Shown: positions 56,014 through 64,000 of the stretch, piece after piece
How the letters are laid out: every line of letters starts with the position of its first letter
Position numbering within the stretch: position 1 is the stretch's first letter
NCBI RefSeq assembly: GCF_029867415.1
Contig: NC_081181.1
Location: forward strand, 71,706,144 to 71,770,143
DNA from: Vicia villosa
Taxonomy: Eukaryota; Streptophyta; Magnoliopsida; Fabales; Fabaceae
Length of the DNA stretch: 64,000 bases
Reading direction: 5' to 3'
The notes under the pieces: generated by a model
The model's input: only the letters and a program-made list of their open reading frames with translations
Told to the model about the DNA's origin: nothing
Database searches by the model: none
Program-made: the position numbers and the translations under genes

Positions 56014-59000
56014 ATGGCTGGAAGAGGAGGAAGAAACGACAATGCATATGCTGAGGCTCTCGGCATGATTGCTGGTGTACTGGGAGGGAATGTCAATGGA
56101 GCTGGTATTGGTGCTGACAGGCAGCTGAACAGTTTCCAGCGGAACAATCCTCCGTTGTTCAAGGGCACACATGATCCTGAAGGTGCTCAGAAATGGCTTA
56201 AGGAGATCGAGAGGATTTTCAGAGTCATCGATTGTGCTGAGAACCTGAAAGTGAGGTATGGTACTCATATGTTGTCCGAAGAAGCTGATGACTGGTGGAT
56301 GGCTACCAGGGCTGAATTGGATGCTGATGGTGTAGCTATCTCCTGGGCTGTGTTCCAGAGAGAGTTTCTGAGGAGGTATTTTCCTGAAGACGTTCGAGGC
56401 AGGAAAGAGATTGAATTTTTGGAGCTGACTCAGGGTAATATGACTGTACCAGAGTATGCTTTGAAATTTGTCGAGTTGGCGAAGTACTACGTTCACTACA
56501 ACAATGACGAGGCGAGTGAATTCTCAAAGTGCATCAAGTTTGAGAATGGTCTTCGTGATGAAATCAAGCAGGGGATCAGGTACCAGAGAATTCGGCGATT
56601 TGTCGATTTGGTGGACTGTAGTAGGATTTTTGAAGAGGATAACCTTAAGCTGAAGTCATCTCACTCTCGCGAGTTGGTTGACAAGAAAGGTAAGAAGCCT
56701 ATGGATAGAAGTCACATCAGTCCGCACTGCACTAAACCGAAGAAAGATCAGGTTGGTGGAAAAGTCTTTGCCTTGTCTGGGTCAGAGACTGCTCCAGAAG
56801 ATCGTCTAATTAAAGGTACGTGTTTTATCCATGACACACCTTTAGTTGCTATTATAGATACTGGAGCGACTCATTCGTTCATTTCAATGGATTGTGCTAA
56901 ACGATTGGGATTAGAAATATCTGTTATTCATGGAAGTATGGTTATTGACACTCCTGCGTCGGGTTCAGTAACTACTTCTTCTGCTTGTTTGAACTGTCCT
57001 GTTGACATATTTGGTAGAAAGTTTGGAATGGATTTAGTATGCCTTCCTCTTGAAGGACTTGACGTCATTTTAGGGATGAATTGGTTGCAATTTAATCGAG
57101 TTCATATCAATTGTTTTACGAAGACGGTTATCTTTCTTGAAGAGGTTAGTGTTGAGGATTTGACTATGTCAGTCAAACAGATGAATTTGGCTATCAATGA
57201 TGGAGCGGTGGTATTTATGTTGTGTTCTTCGATGGAAGTGAAAGGGGGCGATAGTACTGGTGAGCTACGGGTAGTGAATGAATATCCAGAAGTGTTTCCA
57301 GAAGATGTTAGTGAGTTGCCACCTGAAAGAGAAGTGGAGTTCGCTATAGAATTGATTCCTGGAACTAGTCCTGTGTCGATGGCACCGTATCGCATGTCGG
57401 CATCAGAATTGGCTGAACTGAAGAAACAGTTAGAAGAATTGTTGGAGAAGAAGTTTATTCGTCCTAGTGTGTCACCGTGGGGTGCGCCGGTACTGTTAGT
57501 TAAGAAGAAAGAAGGTTCAATGAGGCTATGTGTTGATTATAGACAACTGAACAAAGTGACAATCAAAAATCGATATCCTTTGCCGAGGATTGATGATTTG
57601 ATGGACCAGTTGGTTGGAGCTTGTGTGTTTAGCAAGATTGATCTGAGGTCTGGATATCATCAAATTCGTGTGAAGGCGGAAGATATTCAGAAGACGGCAT
57701 TTCGAACGAGGTATGGACATTATGAATATTCTGTTATGCCATTTGGTGTTACTAATGCACCTGGTGTTTTCATGGAGTACATGAACAGGATATTTCACCC
57801 GTATCTTGACAAGTTCGTGGTAGTGTTCATTGACGACATTCTAATTTACTCGAAGAGTGATGAAGAACATGCAGAGCATCTAAGAGTGGTATTGGAGTTA
57901 TTGAAAGAGAAGAAGTTGTATGCGAAATTGTCTAAATGTGAATTCTGGTTGAAGGAAGTAAGTTTTCTTGGCCACGTAATTTCGAAGAATGGTATCGCAG
58001 TGGATCCTATGAAGGTAGAAGCAGTATCTCAGTGGGAGACGCCGAAGAATGCTTCAGAGATTCGTAGTTTTCTTGGTCTGGCAGGTTACTATAGAAAGTT
58101 CATTGAAGGATTTTCGAAGTTGGCATTACCAATGACTAAGTTAACAAGAAAAGGACAAGTATTTGTATGGGATTCAGAATGTGAAAAGGGTTTTCAAGAG
58201 TTGAAGAAAAGATTGACAAGTGCTCCGATCTTAATTTTGCCTAATCCAGCGAAGTCTTTTAACGTGTACTGTGATGCTTCACTGATGGGTTTAGGTGGTG
58301 TTTTGATGCAAGATAAGCAGGTAGTGGCCTATGCTTCAAGACAGTTGAAAATTCATGAAAAGAATTATCCAACTCATGATTTGGAATTGGCGGCTGTTGT
58401 GTTTGTGTTGAAGTTGTGGAGACATTATCTCTATGGTTCTCGATTTGAGGTATTCAGCGATCATAAGAGTCTGAAGTATCTCTTCGATCAGAAAGAACTT
58501 AATATGAGGCAGAGAAGATGGTTAGAATTTCTGAAAGATTATGATTTCGGGTTGAATTACCATCCTGGTAAAGCAAATGTTGTTGCGGATGCATTGAGCA
58601 GGAAGTCTTTGCATATGTCTATGCTAATGGTGCGAGAATTGGATTTAATTGAGCAATTCCGAGATTTGAGTTTGGTATGCGAAAGTACTTCTAATAGCGT
58701 CAAGTTGGGGATGTTAAAGTTGACTAATAGTATCCTTGAAGAAATTAGAAACGGACAGAAATCTGACGTTGGCTTGGTAGATAAGTTGACATTGATTAAC
58801 CAAGGTCGAGGAGGTGAATTCCGAATTGACGAGAATGGTGTCATAAGGTTTGGAGACCGAGTGTGTGTACCCGATGTTGCTGAGATCAGAAAGAGTATTC
58901 TGGAAGAAGGACACCGGAGTGGATTGAGCATTCATCCTGGTGCTACTAAGATGTATCATGATTTGAAGAAATTATTTTGGTGGCCTGGAATGAAGAAGGA

Positions 59001-60159
59001 AATTGCCGAGTTTGTTTATGCTTGCTTAATTTGTCAAAAGTCGAAAATTGAGCATCAGAAACCGTCTGGATTGATGGAACCGTTGTTTGTTCCGGATTGG
59101 AAGTGGGATGGAATTTCTATGGACTTTGTATCTGGTTTACCTAGAACGAGTAGGAATTGTGATTCTATCTGGGTTATTGTAGACCGGTTGACTAAATCTG
59201 CTCACTTTATTCCAATAAGAATGGATTATCCGATGGAGAAGCTGGCTCAGTTGTATGTTGAGAAGATAGTGAGTTTGCATGGTGTTCCGGCTAGTATTGT
59301 GTCGGATAGAGATCCGAGATTTACTTCTAAGTTCTGGACAGGATTGCAGGAAGCCTTGGGTACTAAGTTGAGGTTGAGTTCTGCTTATCATCCGCAGACA
59401 GATGGTCAGACGGAGAGAACGATTCAATCGTTAGAGGATTTGCTACGAGCTTGTGTATTAGAGAAAGGTGGTGCTTGGGATAGTTATTTACCTTTGGTTG
59501 AGTTTACCTACAACAATAGTTATCATTCGAGTATTGGTATGGCTCCGTTTGAAGCATTGTATGGTAGGAGATGTAGAACACCTTTGTGTTGGTACGAATC
59601 TGGAGAAAATACGGTGGTTGGACCGGAGATTGTACAACAAACTACAGAAAAGATCAAGATGATTCAGGAAAAGATGAGAGCTTCTCAGAATCGTCAGAAG
59701 AGTTACCATGACAAGAGAAGGAAGGATATTGAATTTAAGGAAGGAGATCATGTATTCATGCGAGTTACTCCGATGACTAGTATTGGGAGAGCCTTGAGGT
59801 CGAAGAAGTTAACTCCGCATTTCATTGGTCCATTTCAGATTACTAAGAAGATTGGAAAGGTTGCTTATCAGGTTGCTTTACCGCCTGCACTCGCTAATTT
59901 GCATGATGTGTTTCACGTATCTCAGTTGAGGAAATACATTGCGGATCCGTCTCATGAGATTCAAGTAGATGATATACAAGTGCGAGATAATCTGACTGTA
60001 GAGACGTTACCTATGAGGATTGAAGATCGTAAAGTGAAGCAGTTGCGAGGTAAAGATATAGCAACGGTGAAAGTGGTTTGGGGAGGACCAGCCGGTGGAA
60101 ATGTTACATGGGAGTTAGAGAGCCAGATGAAGGACTCTTACCCGGAACTTTTCGTCTAA
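56014..60159 (+). CDS. gag-pol: gag-pol polyprotein of element G, open, lacking the zinc knuckle
   Basis: A 1381-codon frame with no stop. I start at ATG 56014 (MAGRGG) rather than 55996, because the gag reads from there. Order: gag ([45 protein letters not shown], ~residues 40-220); protease ([12 protein letters not shown], ~285); reverse transcriptase ([30 protein letters not shown], ~505-620); RNase H ([20 protein letters not shown]); integrase with HHCC zinc site ([10 protein letters not shown]...CLICQKSK) and D-D-E residues ([24 protein letters not shown]); and a C-terminal chromodomain-like segment ([19 protein letters not shown]). The gag-protease linker ([23 protein letters not shown]) has no CCHC motif where Tekay gag normally has one or more. 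The polyprotein is about 100 residues shorter than usual for the lineage (from memory). All enzymatic residues appear intact. Confidence 0.93.
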   Translation: MAGRGGRNDNAYAEALGMIAGVLGGNVNGAGIGADRQLNSFQRNNPPLFKGTHDPEGAQKWLKEIERIFRVIDCAENLKVRYGTHMLSEEADDWWMATRAELDADGVAISWAVFQREFLRRYFPEDVRGRKEIEFLELTQGNMTVPEYALKFVELAKYYVHYNNDEASEFSKCIKFENGLRDEIKQGIRYQRIRRFVDLVDCSRIFEEDNLKLKSSHSRELVDKKGKKPMDRSHISPHCTKPKKDQVGGKVFALSGSETAPEDRLIKGTCFIHDTPLVAIIDTGATHSFISMDCAKRLGLEISVIHGSMVIDTPASGSVTTSSACLNCPVDIFGRKFGMDLVCLPLEGLDVILGMNWLQFNRVHINCFTKTVIFLEEVSVEDLTMSVKQMNLAINDGAVVFMLCSSMEVKGGDSTGELRVVNEYPEVFPEDVSELPPEREVEFAIELIPGTSPVSMAPYRMSASELAELKKQLEELLEKKFIRPSVSPWGAPVLLVKKKEGSMRLCVDYRQLNKVTIKNRYPLPRIDDLMDQLVGACVFSKIDLRSGYHQIRVKAEDIQKTAFRTRYGHYEYSVMPFGVTNAPGVFMEYMNRIFHPYLDKFVVVFIDDILIYSKSDEEHAEHLRVVLELLKEKKLYAKLSKCEFWLKEVSFLGHVISKNGIAVDPMKVEAVSQWETPKNASEIRSFLGLAGYYRKFIEGFSKLALPMTKLTRKGQVFVWDSECEKGFQELKKRLTSAPILILPNPAKSFNVYCDASLMGLGGVLMQDKQVVAYASRQLKIHEKNYPTHDLELAAVVFVLKLWRHYLYGSRFEVFSDHKSLKYLFDQKELNMRQRRWLEFLKDYDFGLNYHPGKANVVADALSRKSLHMSMLMVRELDLIEQFRDLSLVCESTSNSVKLGMLKLTNSILEEIRNGQKSDVGLVDKLTLINQGRGGEFRIDENGVIRFGDRVCVPDVAEIRKSILEEGHRSGLSIHPGATKMYHDLKKLFWWPGMKKEIAEFVYACLICQKSKIEHQKPSGLMEPLFVPDWKWDGISMDFVSGLPRTSRNCDSIWVIVDRLTKSAHFIPIRMDYPMEKLAQLYVEKIVSLHGVPASIVSDRDPRFTSKFWTGLQEALGTKLRLSSAYHPQTDGQTERTIQSLEDLLRACVLEKGGAWDSYLPLVEFTYNNSYHSSIGMAPFEALYGRRCRTPLCWYESGENTVVGPEIVQQTTEKIKMIQEKMRASQNRQKSYHDKRRKDIEFKEGDHVFMRVTPMTSIGRALRSKKLTPHFIGPFQITKKIGKVAYQVALPPALANLHDVFHVSQLRKYIADPSHEIQVDDIQVRDNLTVETLPMRIEDRKVKQLRGKDIATVKVVWGGPAGGNVTWELESQMKDSYPELFV

Positions 60160-60187
60160 GATATGTTTTCGAGGACGAAAACTCTTT

Positions 60188-60201
60188 TAGTGGGGGAGAG
60201 T
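60188..60201 (+). promoter_or_regulatory. polypurine tract of element G
   Basis: TAGTGGGGGAGAGT immediately before the 3' LTR at 60202. Confidence 0.85.
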
Positions 60202-60891
60202 TGTAACACCCCATGATTTCAGTTTATTAATTTAATTAAGATTTAAATTAAATAATTGGAATTTAGTATTTTAATCGGAAAATGATGGAATAAAGGCTAT
60301 TGGGCTTATGGTGTGATGTTAGTAAAAGAGGGGTGCTATATTGGTTAGGCCTTATACTAAGTTGTGATATTTTATTTTATTTTATTTTCATAAAATAAGA
60401 AAGAAAGGAACCATTTGGGGAGAAAAGGAAGAACACGTGAAAAGAAGAGAAGAGAAAGAGGCAAGAACGTGAAACCGGAAGGAGAGCATCCAAGAGATTC
60501 ATCGAGGTAAGGGGGGACTCTTCCTTTTAGTATCTCTTATGTGATCTTAGGTGATAGGTAGATTGATGTATGGTTTGATTCAATTAGACATTGGGATTGT
60601 TAGGTTAGGGTGTTCTAATTTGGATTGAATTGATGATGATTGTGTGAACTATTTGGTTAATAATGCGTTAAATGATGTTTTTGTGGTGTGTAATTGAATA
60701 TATGATGATTGTATGCCTGTATGTGATGTCTGGAATCGTTTTTGGGTGAAAGGGGAGTGAAATCGCAGGGTCTGCCGCAGACTTGGGGTTTTCTGAAATC
60801 GCAGGTCTGCTGAGCGGAGGGGGGTCCGCTGAGCGGAGGTCCCAACGTAGTTCGCTTCTGTTTGACGTCGCTTGAGGTCTGCTGAGCGGGG
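60202..60891 (+). repeat. 3' LTR of element G, first 690 bp
   Basis: Matches 54046-54735 with five differences seen. It is interrupted at 60892 inside a CCGCTGAGCGG palindrome by element H; the remainder should resume beyond the window. Confidence 0.92.
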
Positions 60892-63341
60892 TGTAGCAAC
60901 CTGCCCTAAAAATTAAAGGTTTTAGAGTCGCCACCTATTCTGAAGGGCGAAAAGGAAACCCTACGCAGTTTAGAGATCAGGGTAAGTTATTATAATCAGG
61001 TTGAGGGAAGGTGTTAGGCACCCTCAACCCTTTCCTAAGGTTTTAGCCTAAGGCAAAGGTTTTATGGCTAAAAGTTAAGGTTAATAGCTAAGGAATTGAA
61101 AAGGGTAAAAATAGAGATTTGAACTGAATTGAGATTTTAGGGAGGGGGACTCGCCTTGGTTATCCAAGTGCCTACGTATCTCCTTAGGGAGAATCAGAGT
61201 CAACGTAGTTCGGGCACAGGGTTGTACGCCTTAGAATTGAATTTGATATGGTTGAAAGTTGTTTGAAGGCTTTTTGAATGGCCTATCGTAGATTTGAAAA
61301 TTGCAGTTGAATGGATGAAGATCCGTAGTATCGTGGTTTAGTGTGTTTGAGATGTTTTAGTGTTTGGGCGTACAACCCTGATTTGATATGTCACTGTTAG
61401 ATGCGGTGATCAATAGATTTGATCATTATAGCTAACAGATTACGGGGCATTGCTGGTTACTCGGATCCATAGATTGATCGTCGCTGGCAGCAAATTGAAT
61501 GTATTTTAATTTATGTATATTTTAATTGCTTTATTCAGATATTTGATCAGTACGACATAGAGAGTCGACTAATTCGAAGACGGGATGAAATAGATATTCA
61601 TCCGTCATTTATCCGTTAAAGGGGAAGTTAGAATTGATGTTTTTATTATTGGATTTGATTAATTAAATTAATCGATTGTTAATCATTGCGACCAATAGGT
61701 TTAGTCGGAACGAGTAACAAATTAAATCCAATGACTTCGGCAAAGCGGCCAATGGGATTGGGCGAACCCTAATATTATAAACCTTTATAGGGTTTTTGTG
61801 ATTTATGAATAGTTAAAATTAATTAATAATTAACTCGAATAATCGAGTAATCAAAATAATCGGGAAAATATAATTCTAAACCCTAGTCCTAATTTATTAT
61901 CCTAATCCTAATTAAATAAATTAAATATAATAACTTAATATCTAATCTAAATAATAAAATGACATAACTAATAAATCTTAATAATAAAATATAAAAAAAT
62001 TATTGAAGAACCTGGTTTTGATTCTACGCAGCGTGCCTGGGAAGGTCCATGATGTGCCTTCGTCCTAGTATGTTAGATCCAGGATATATGGAGATCTAAT
62101 GGCTGTAATGTGACGCTGCATGGTGGTCTCATGTTGGCTGAGTGCACAGGATCGGTAAATAAGCAATTTGATAAAATTAATGTAGCCAAGGGGAATCGAA
62201 CCCAGGTTCTTCTGTTTGCCAGGGAGGACTCTTGCCAACAATGCTGCATTGAATCGATGATAAAAACATGCTTGCAAACTATAATATATAAAAAAAAACG
62301 ACTGAACCAAAATTTAAAAACACTGAAACGCGCATGGCTGTTCTTCTTCGTTTCGTAATTTCGCTCACGGACGCAGCCATGGCCATCCCCTGCAAACGTA
62401 AATCCAAGCAATACAACCGATAAATAAATTATAAGAACACAGATCAACTGAAAATTTCCTCCCGAATCCGCTGGTGCTATCCGTTTGAGTCAATTTTGCT
62501 TGAAACTATAGATCCTAAAACACAGCTCTAAAAACCCAACAATGGTGAATTGCAAATTCTGTATAAAAACTCAAATTAAACGGCACAGGGATATTCTGAA
62601 CAAGATTATAAACACAAACATGTATTCAAATTCGATTTATGATGCATATATGAGGGAACTCGATTCAAAAAAATTTTGAAGCGTAAACGTGAATATCCAT
62701 GGTCGGTTCTCCTCATCTCCTTTTTTCCGCGGCTGCACATCTTCTGTCTATATATATATGGCTGAGAACTAGGTTAGAAATCAAGATCAAATCTTTGGTA
62801 TTTAGGGAGAAATATTTGATTGAAAAATCAAATGTGAAGTTTCCAAACTTGACTCATATTCACGTGAGCCTCATGGTTTCTTCAAAGCTCTTTTTTTTTT
62901 TATTATTTCATAATTTTTATTCATGTCTTTTTTTCAAATAAATAAAAATCAAATAAATGAGATATTATTACAAAAAATAGATTTTAATTAGCTATTGGGC
63001 TTGAGTTTCAATTGGGCTTACCACACACCCATATTTTTGAATATACCCTCTCCTCTCTTTTTTTTTTTTTAATTTAAAAGTTAATAGCCTTAACAATAAT
63101 CACAAAACAAATGTTAGTAAAAAGAAATGTAATCCCAAAAATGATAAAACCCTTGCAACGGGATAAATGGGCCTAATGTCTCGGGTCCAAAATACTTGTT
63201 AATCACGCCCTTGTTTTAACTCCATCTGATTTATAAGAGGGCGAGTTTGACAATAGGAATGTCAAACCCTATGACTCTTAATTTTGAACCTTGGTGGATT
63301 AACGGACGTAGATTTGCTCGGGAAAATTTTGGGGTATGACA
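60892..63341 (-). repeat. 3' LTR of element H
   Basis: 2450 bp. GGTGGCGACTCTAAAA near its end (minus strand, ~60919-60934) matches the end-region motif of the other Ogre LTRs. A TATA-like run (plus-strand TATATATATATGG, ~62748) lies in it. A B-box-like GGGTTCGATTCCC (minus strand, 62191-62203) is present. Open frames here are not convincing genes. Only distantly similar in sequence to the Ogre concatemer LTRs. Confidence 0.82.
62191..62203 (-). promoter_or_regulatory. tRNA T-arm / B-box-like motif in H LTR
   Basis: GGGTTCGATTCCC on the minus strand fits the Pol III B-box core GGTTCGANTCC. No full tRNA could be folded around it by eye. Confidence 0.45.
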
Positions 63342-63357
63342 GCTGCCCCTGTTCAAT
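63342..63357 (-). promoter_or_regulatory. polypurine tract of element H
   Basis: The minus strand reads TTGAACAGGGGCAGC just before the LTR start, similar to AAACAGGGGCATC of the concatemer. Confidence 0.8.
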
Positions 63358-63921
63358 CTTCTTAAACCTGAAGGGTCAGATAGGCACGTCTGCCTATCGT
63401 GATCTAAAGGTAGAAGATGATTGAACACTGAAATGCCCTGAAATTTGCATGGGAAGAAATTCCGCAGGAGATGGGCTTGCAGATGCCATCCAAGGTAGAT
63501 ACCATTTTTTCAGAACGGGAAGCCAATGCTTCGAAAGGAACCAGGTGCTTTGATTGTAGCATGGCCTAAAAAGGCAACCTGAATTTTATGCAATGTTATG
63601 ATGCATGCGATGCATGATGCAGCGGGCTTCTCAAAGTAAATGAGAGCCATGTATGTATATGCACTTTGTATGAATGAAGTATGTTAATTGAATGATGCAT
63701 GATTGTTAGTTATGTTAGTTGGAGTATGTTAGTAACTCTGAAAAGAAAGATAACACCATTGATTGTTATTGATGATGTTTTGGAGAATATCACTGCCGAG
63801 GGACTCACGTGACAAACCCAATTAAAGAAACCTTGGAAAATCTTGATGTAAAATTATTTGTAACACCCTGTTTTCCTGGAAAGGCTCCTAGAAAGGATTG
63901 AATACGTCTTAAAGAAGATTG
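63358..63921 (-). other. 3' untranslated region of element H
   Basis: No gene. Contains ATGATGCATGCGATGCATGATGC-like self-complementary words near 63598-63620. Confidence 0.5.
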
Positions 63922-64000
63922 CCTGCACCATTAGGATTATTTGCTATGCTTATAGCAAACTCACCTGCACCAATTAGGATAATTTGCTATGCTTATAGCA
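63922..64000 (-). repeat. two tandem units with a TGCTAT...ATAGCA hairpin
   Basis: Units at 63922-63963 and 63964-64000 share CCTGCACCA(A)TTAGGAT and the perfect stem TGCTAT-GCTT-ATAGCA (63942-63957, 63985-64000). The array probably continues past the edge. Confidence 0.85.

Larger units (their letters stand above)
54046..60891 (+). mobile_element. Element G: Tekay-like chromovirus, 3' LTR truncated by H
   Basis: The 5' LTR (54046-55877), Met-tRNA primer site, one uninterrupted gag-pol frame, polypurine tract and the first 690 bp of the 3' LTR. In that 690-bp overlap I saw five differences between the LTRs, so it is young. The chromodomain at the C-terminus and sequence style place it with Tekay/Del chromoviruses. 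It is inserted in element F. Confidence 0.92.
60892..64000 (-). mobile_element. Element H: minus-strand Ogre-type element, partial
   Basis: On the minus strand an LTR (63341 to 60892) preceded by a polypurine tract, with internal sequence continuing past the right edge. It starts TGTCATACCCCAAAATTTT and ends GGTTGCTACA. The left target-site duplication should be CGGGG (60887-60891); the partner is outside the window. Confidence 0.82.

Noticed and set aside
62161..62260. A complete tRNA gene
   Set aside because: Only the T-arm-like part is convincing; no matching acceptor stem, D-arm or anticodon arm could be folded by eye.
62073..62447. 124-codon minus-strand frame in H's LTR
   Set aside because: It crosses the tRNA-like segment, resembles no known protein and lies wholly within an LTR.
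63859..64000. TGTAACACCC at 63859 as the start of another Tekay-like LTR
   Set aside because: Only 140 bases remain and they do not follow the G LTR sequence; no target duplication can be tested.

Overview
This is a stretch of repeat-rich plant nuclear DNA, most probably from a cool-season legume (Fabeae/Trifolieae type: pea, vetch, lentil or relatives). The inference rests on low GC, on Ogre-type Ty3/gypsy LTRs (TGTCATACCCC start, GGTGGCGACT motif, and TGGCGACTTCACTGGGGA primer site in the internal copies), on Angela-, SIRE- and Ivana-like Copia elements, and on Tekay-like Ty3/gypsy elements. No intact host gene is visible. Essentially the whole window is nested LTR retrotransposons; the only host-gene trace is a fragment of a PP2C protein phosphatase gene near 48.3-48.7 kb.

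Layout. 1-424 is unassigned flank. 425-17859 is an old, decayed Angela-like Copia element (A; TSD GCAGG). Its 3' LTR is split by a young SIRE-like Copia element lacking integrase (D, 5734-12823) and by an Ogre-type solo LTR (13285-17059, TSD CTTGT). 17848-47849 is a tandem duplication of a ~778-bp segment. Copy 1 is split by a defective SIRE-like Copia element (B, 18517-42235, TSD GTATC); copy 2 by a minus-strand Ivana-like Copia element (C, 43054-47769). The 5' LTR of B is itself split by a 16-kb concatemer of a non-autonomous Ogre derivative (18889-34963, TSD GAAGG), and that concatemer is split by a Tekay-like solo LTR (19050-21362, TSD GTTGC). Another Tekay-like solo LTR (37276-39113, TSD ACAGT) splits the protease motif of B.

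47850-51180 holds the PP2C fragment, a probable Helitron 3' end, a SINE-like insertion and two MITEs. From about 51183 runs a decayed Copia element (F), interrupted at 54046 by a full-length Tekay-like chromovirus (G) with one open 1381-codon gag-pol frame that lacks the usual zinc knuckle. G's 3' LTR is cut at 60892 by a minus-strand Ogre-type element (H) that runs off the right edge.

The nesting gives a relative order: A, then the 778-bp duplication (it copies the last 12 bp of A), then B and C, then the Ogre concatemer into B, then the Tekay-like solo LTR into the concatemer. On the right the order is F, G, H.

The most interesting signals are not coding. (1) Three unrelated LTR families here (D, Ogre, Tekay-like) each carry clusters of a family-specific palindrome arranged in pairs. 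In D and Ogre the pair spacing is 21-22 bp centre to centre, mostly exactly 21. (2) The 3' untranslated region of the Ogre derivative is a dense array of short hairpins whose loops are conserved while their arms change in a complementary way. (3) Several elements that look recently active lack domains normally needed for autonomous transposition.
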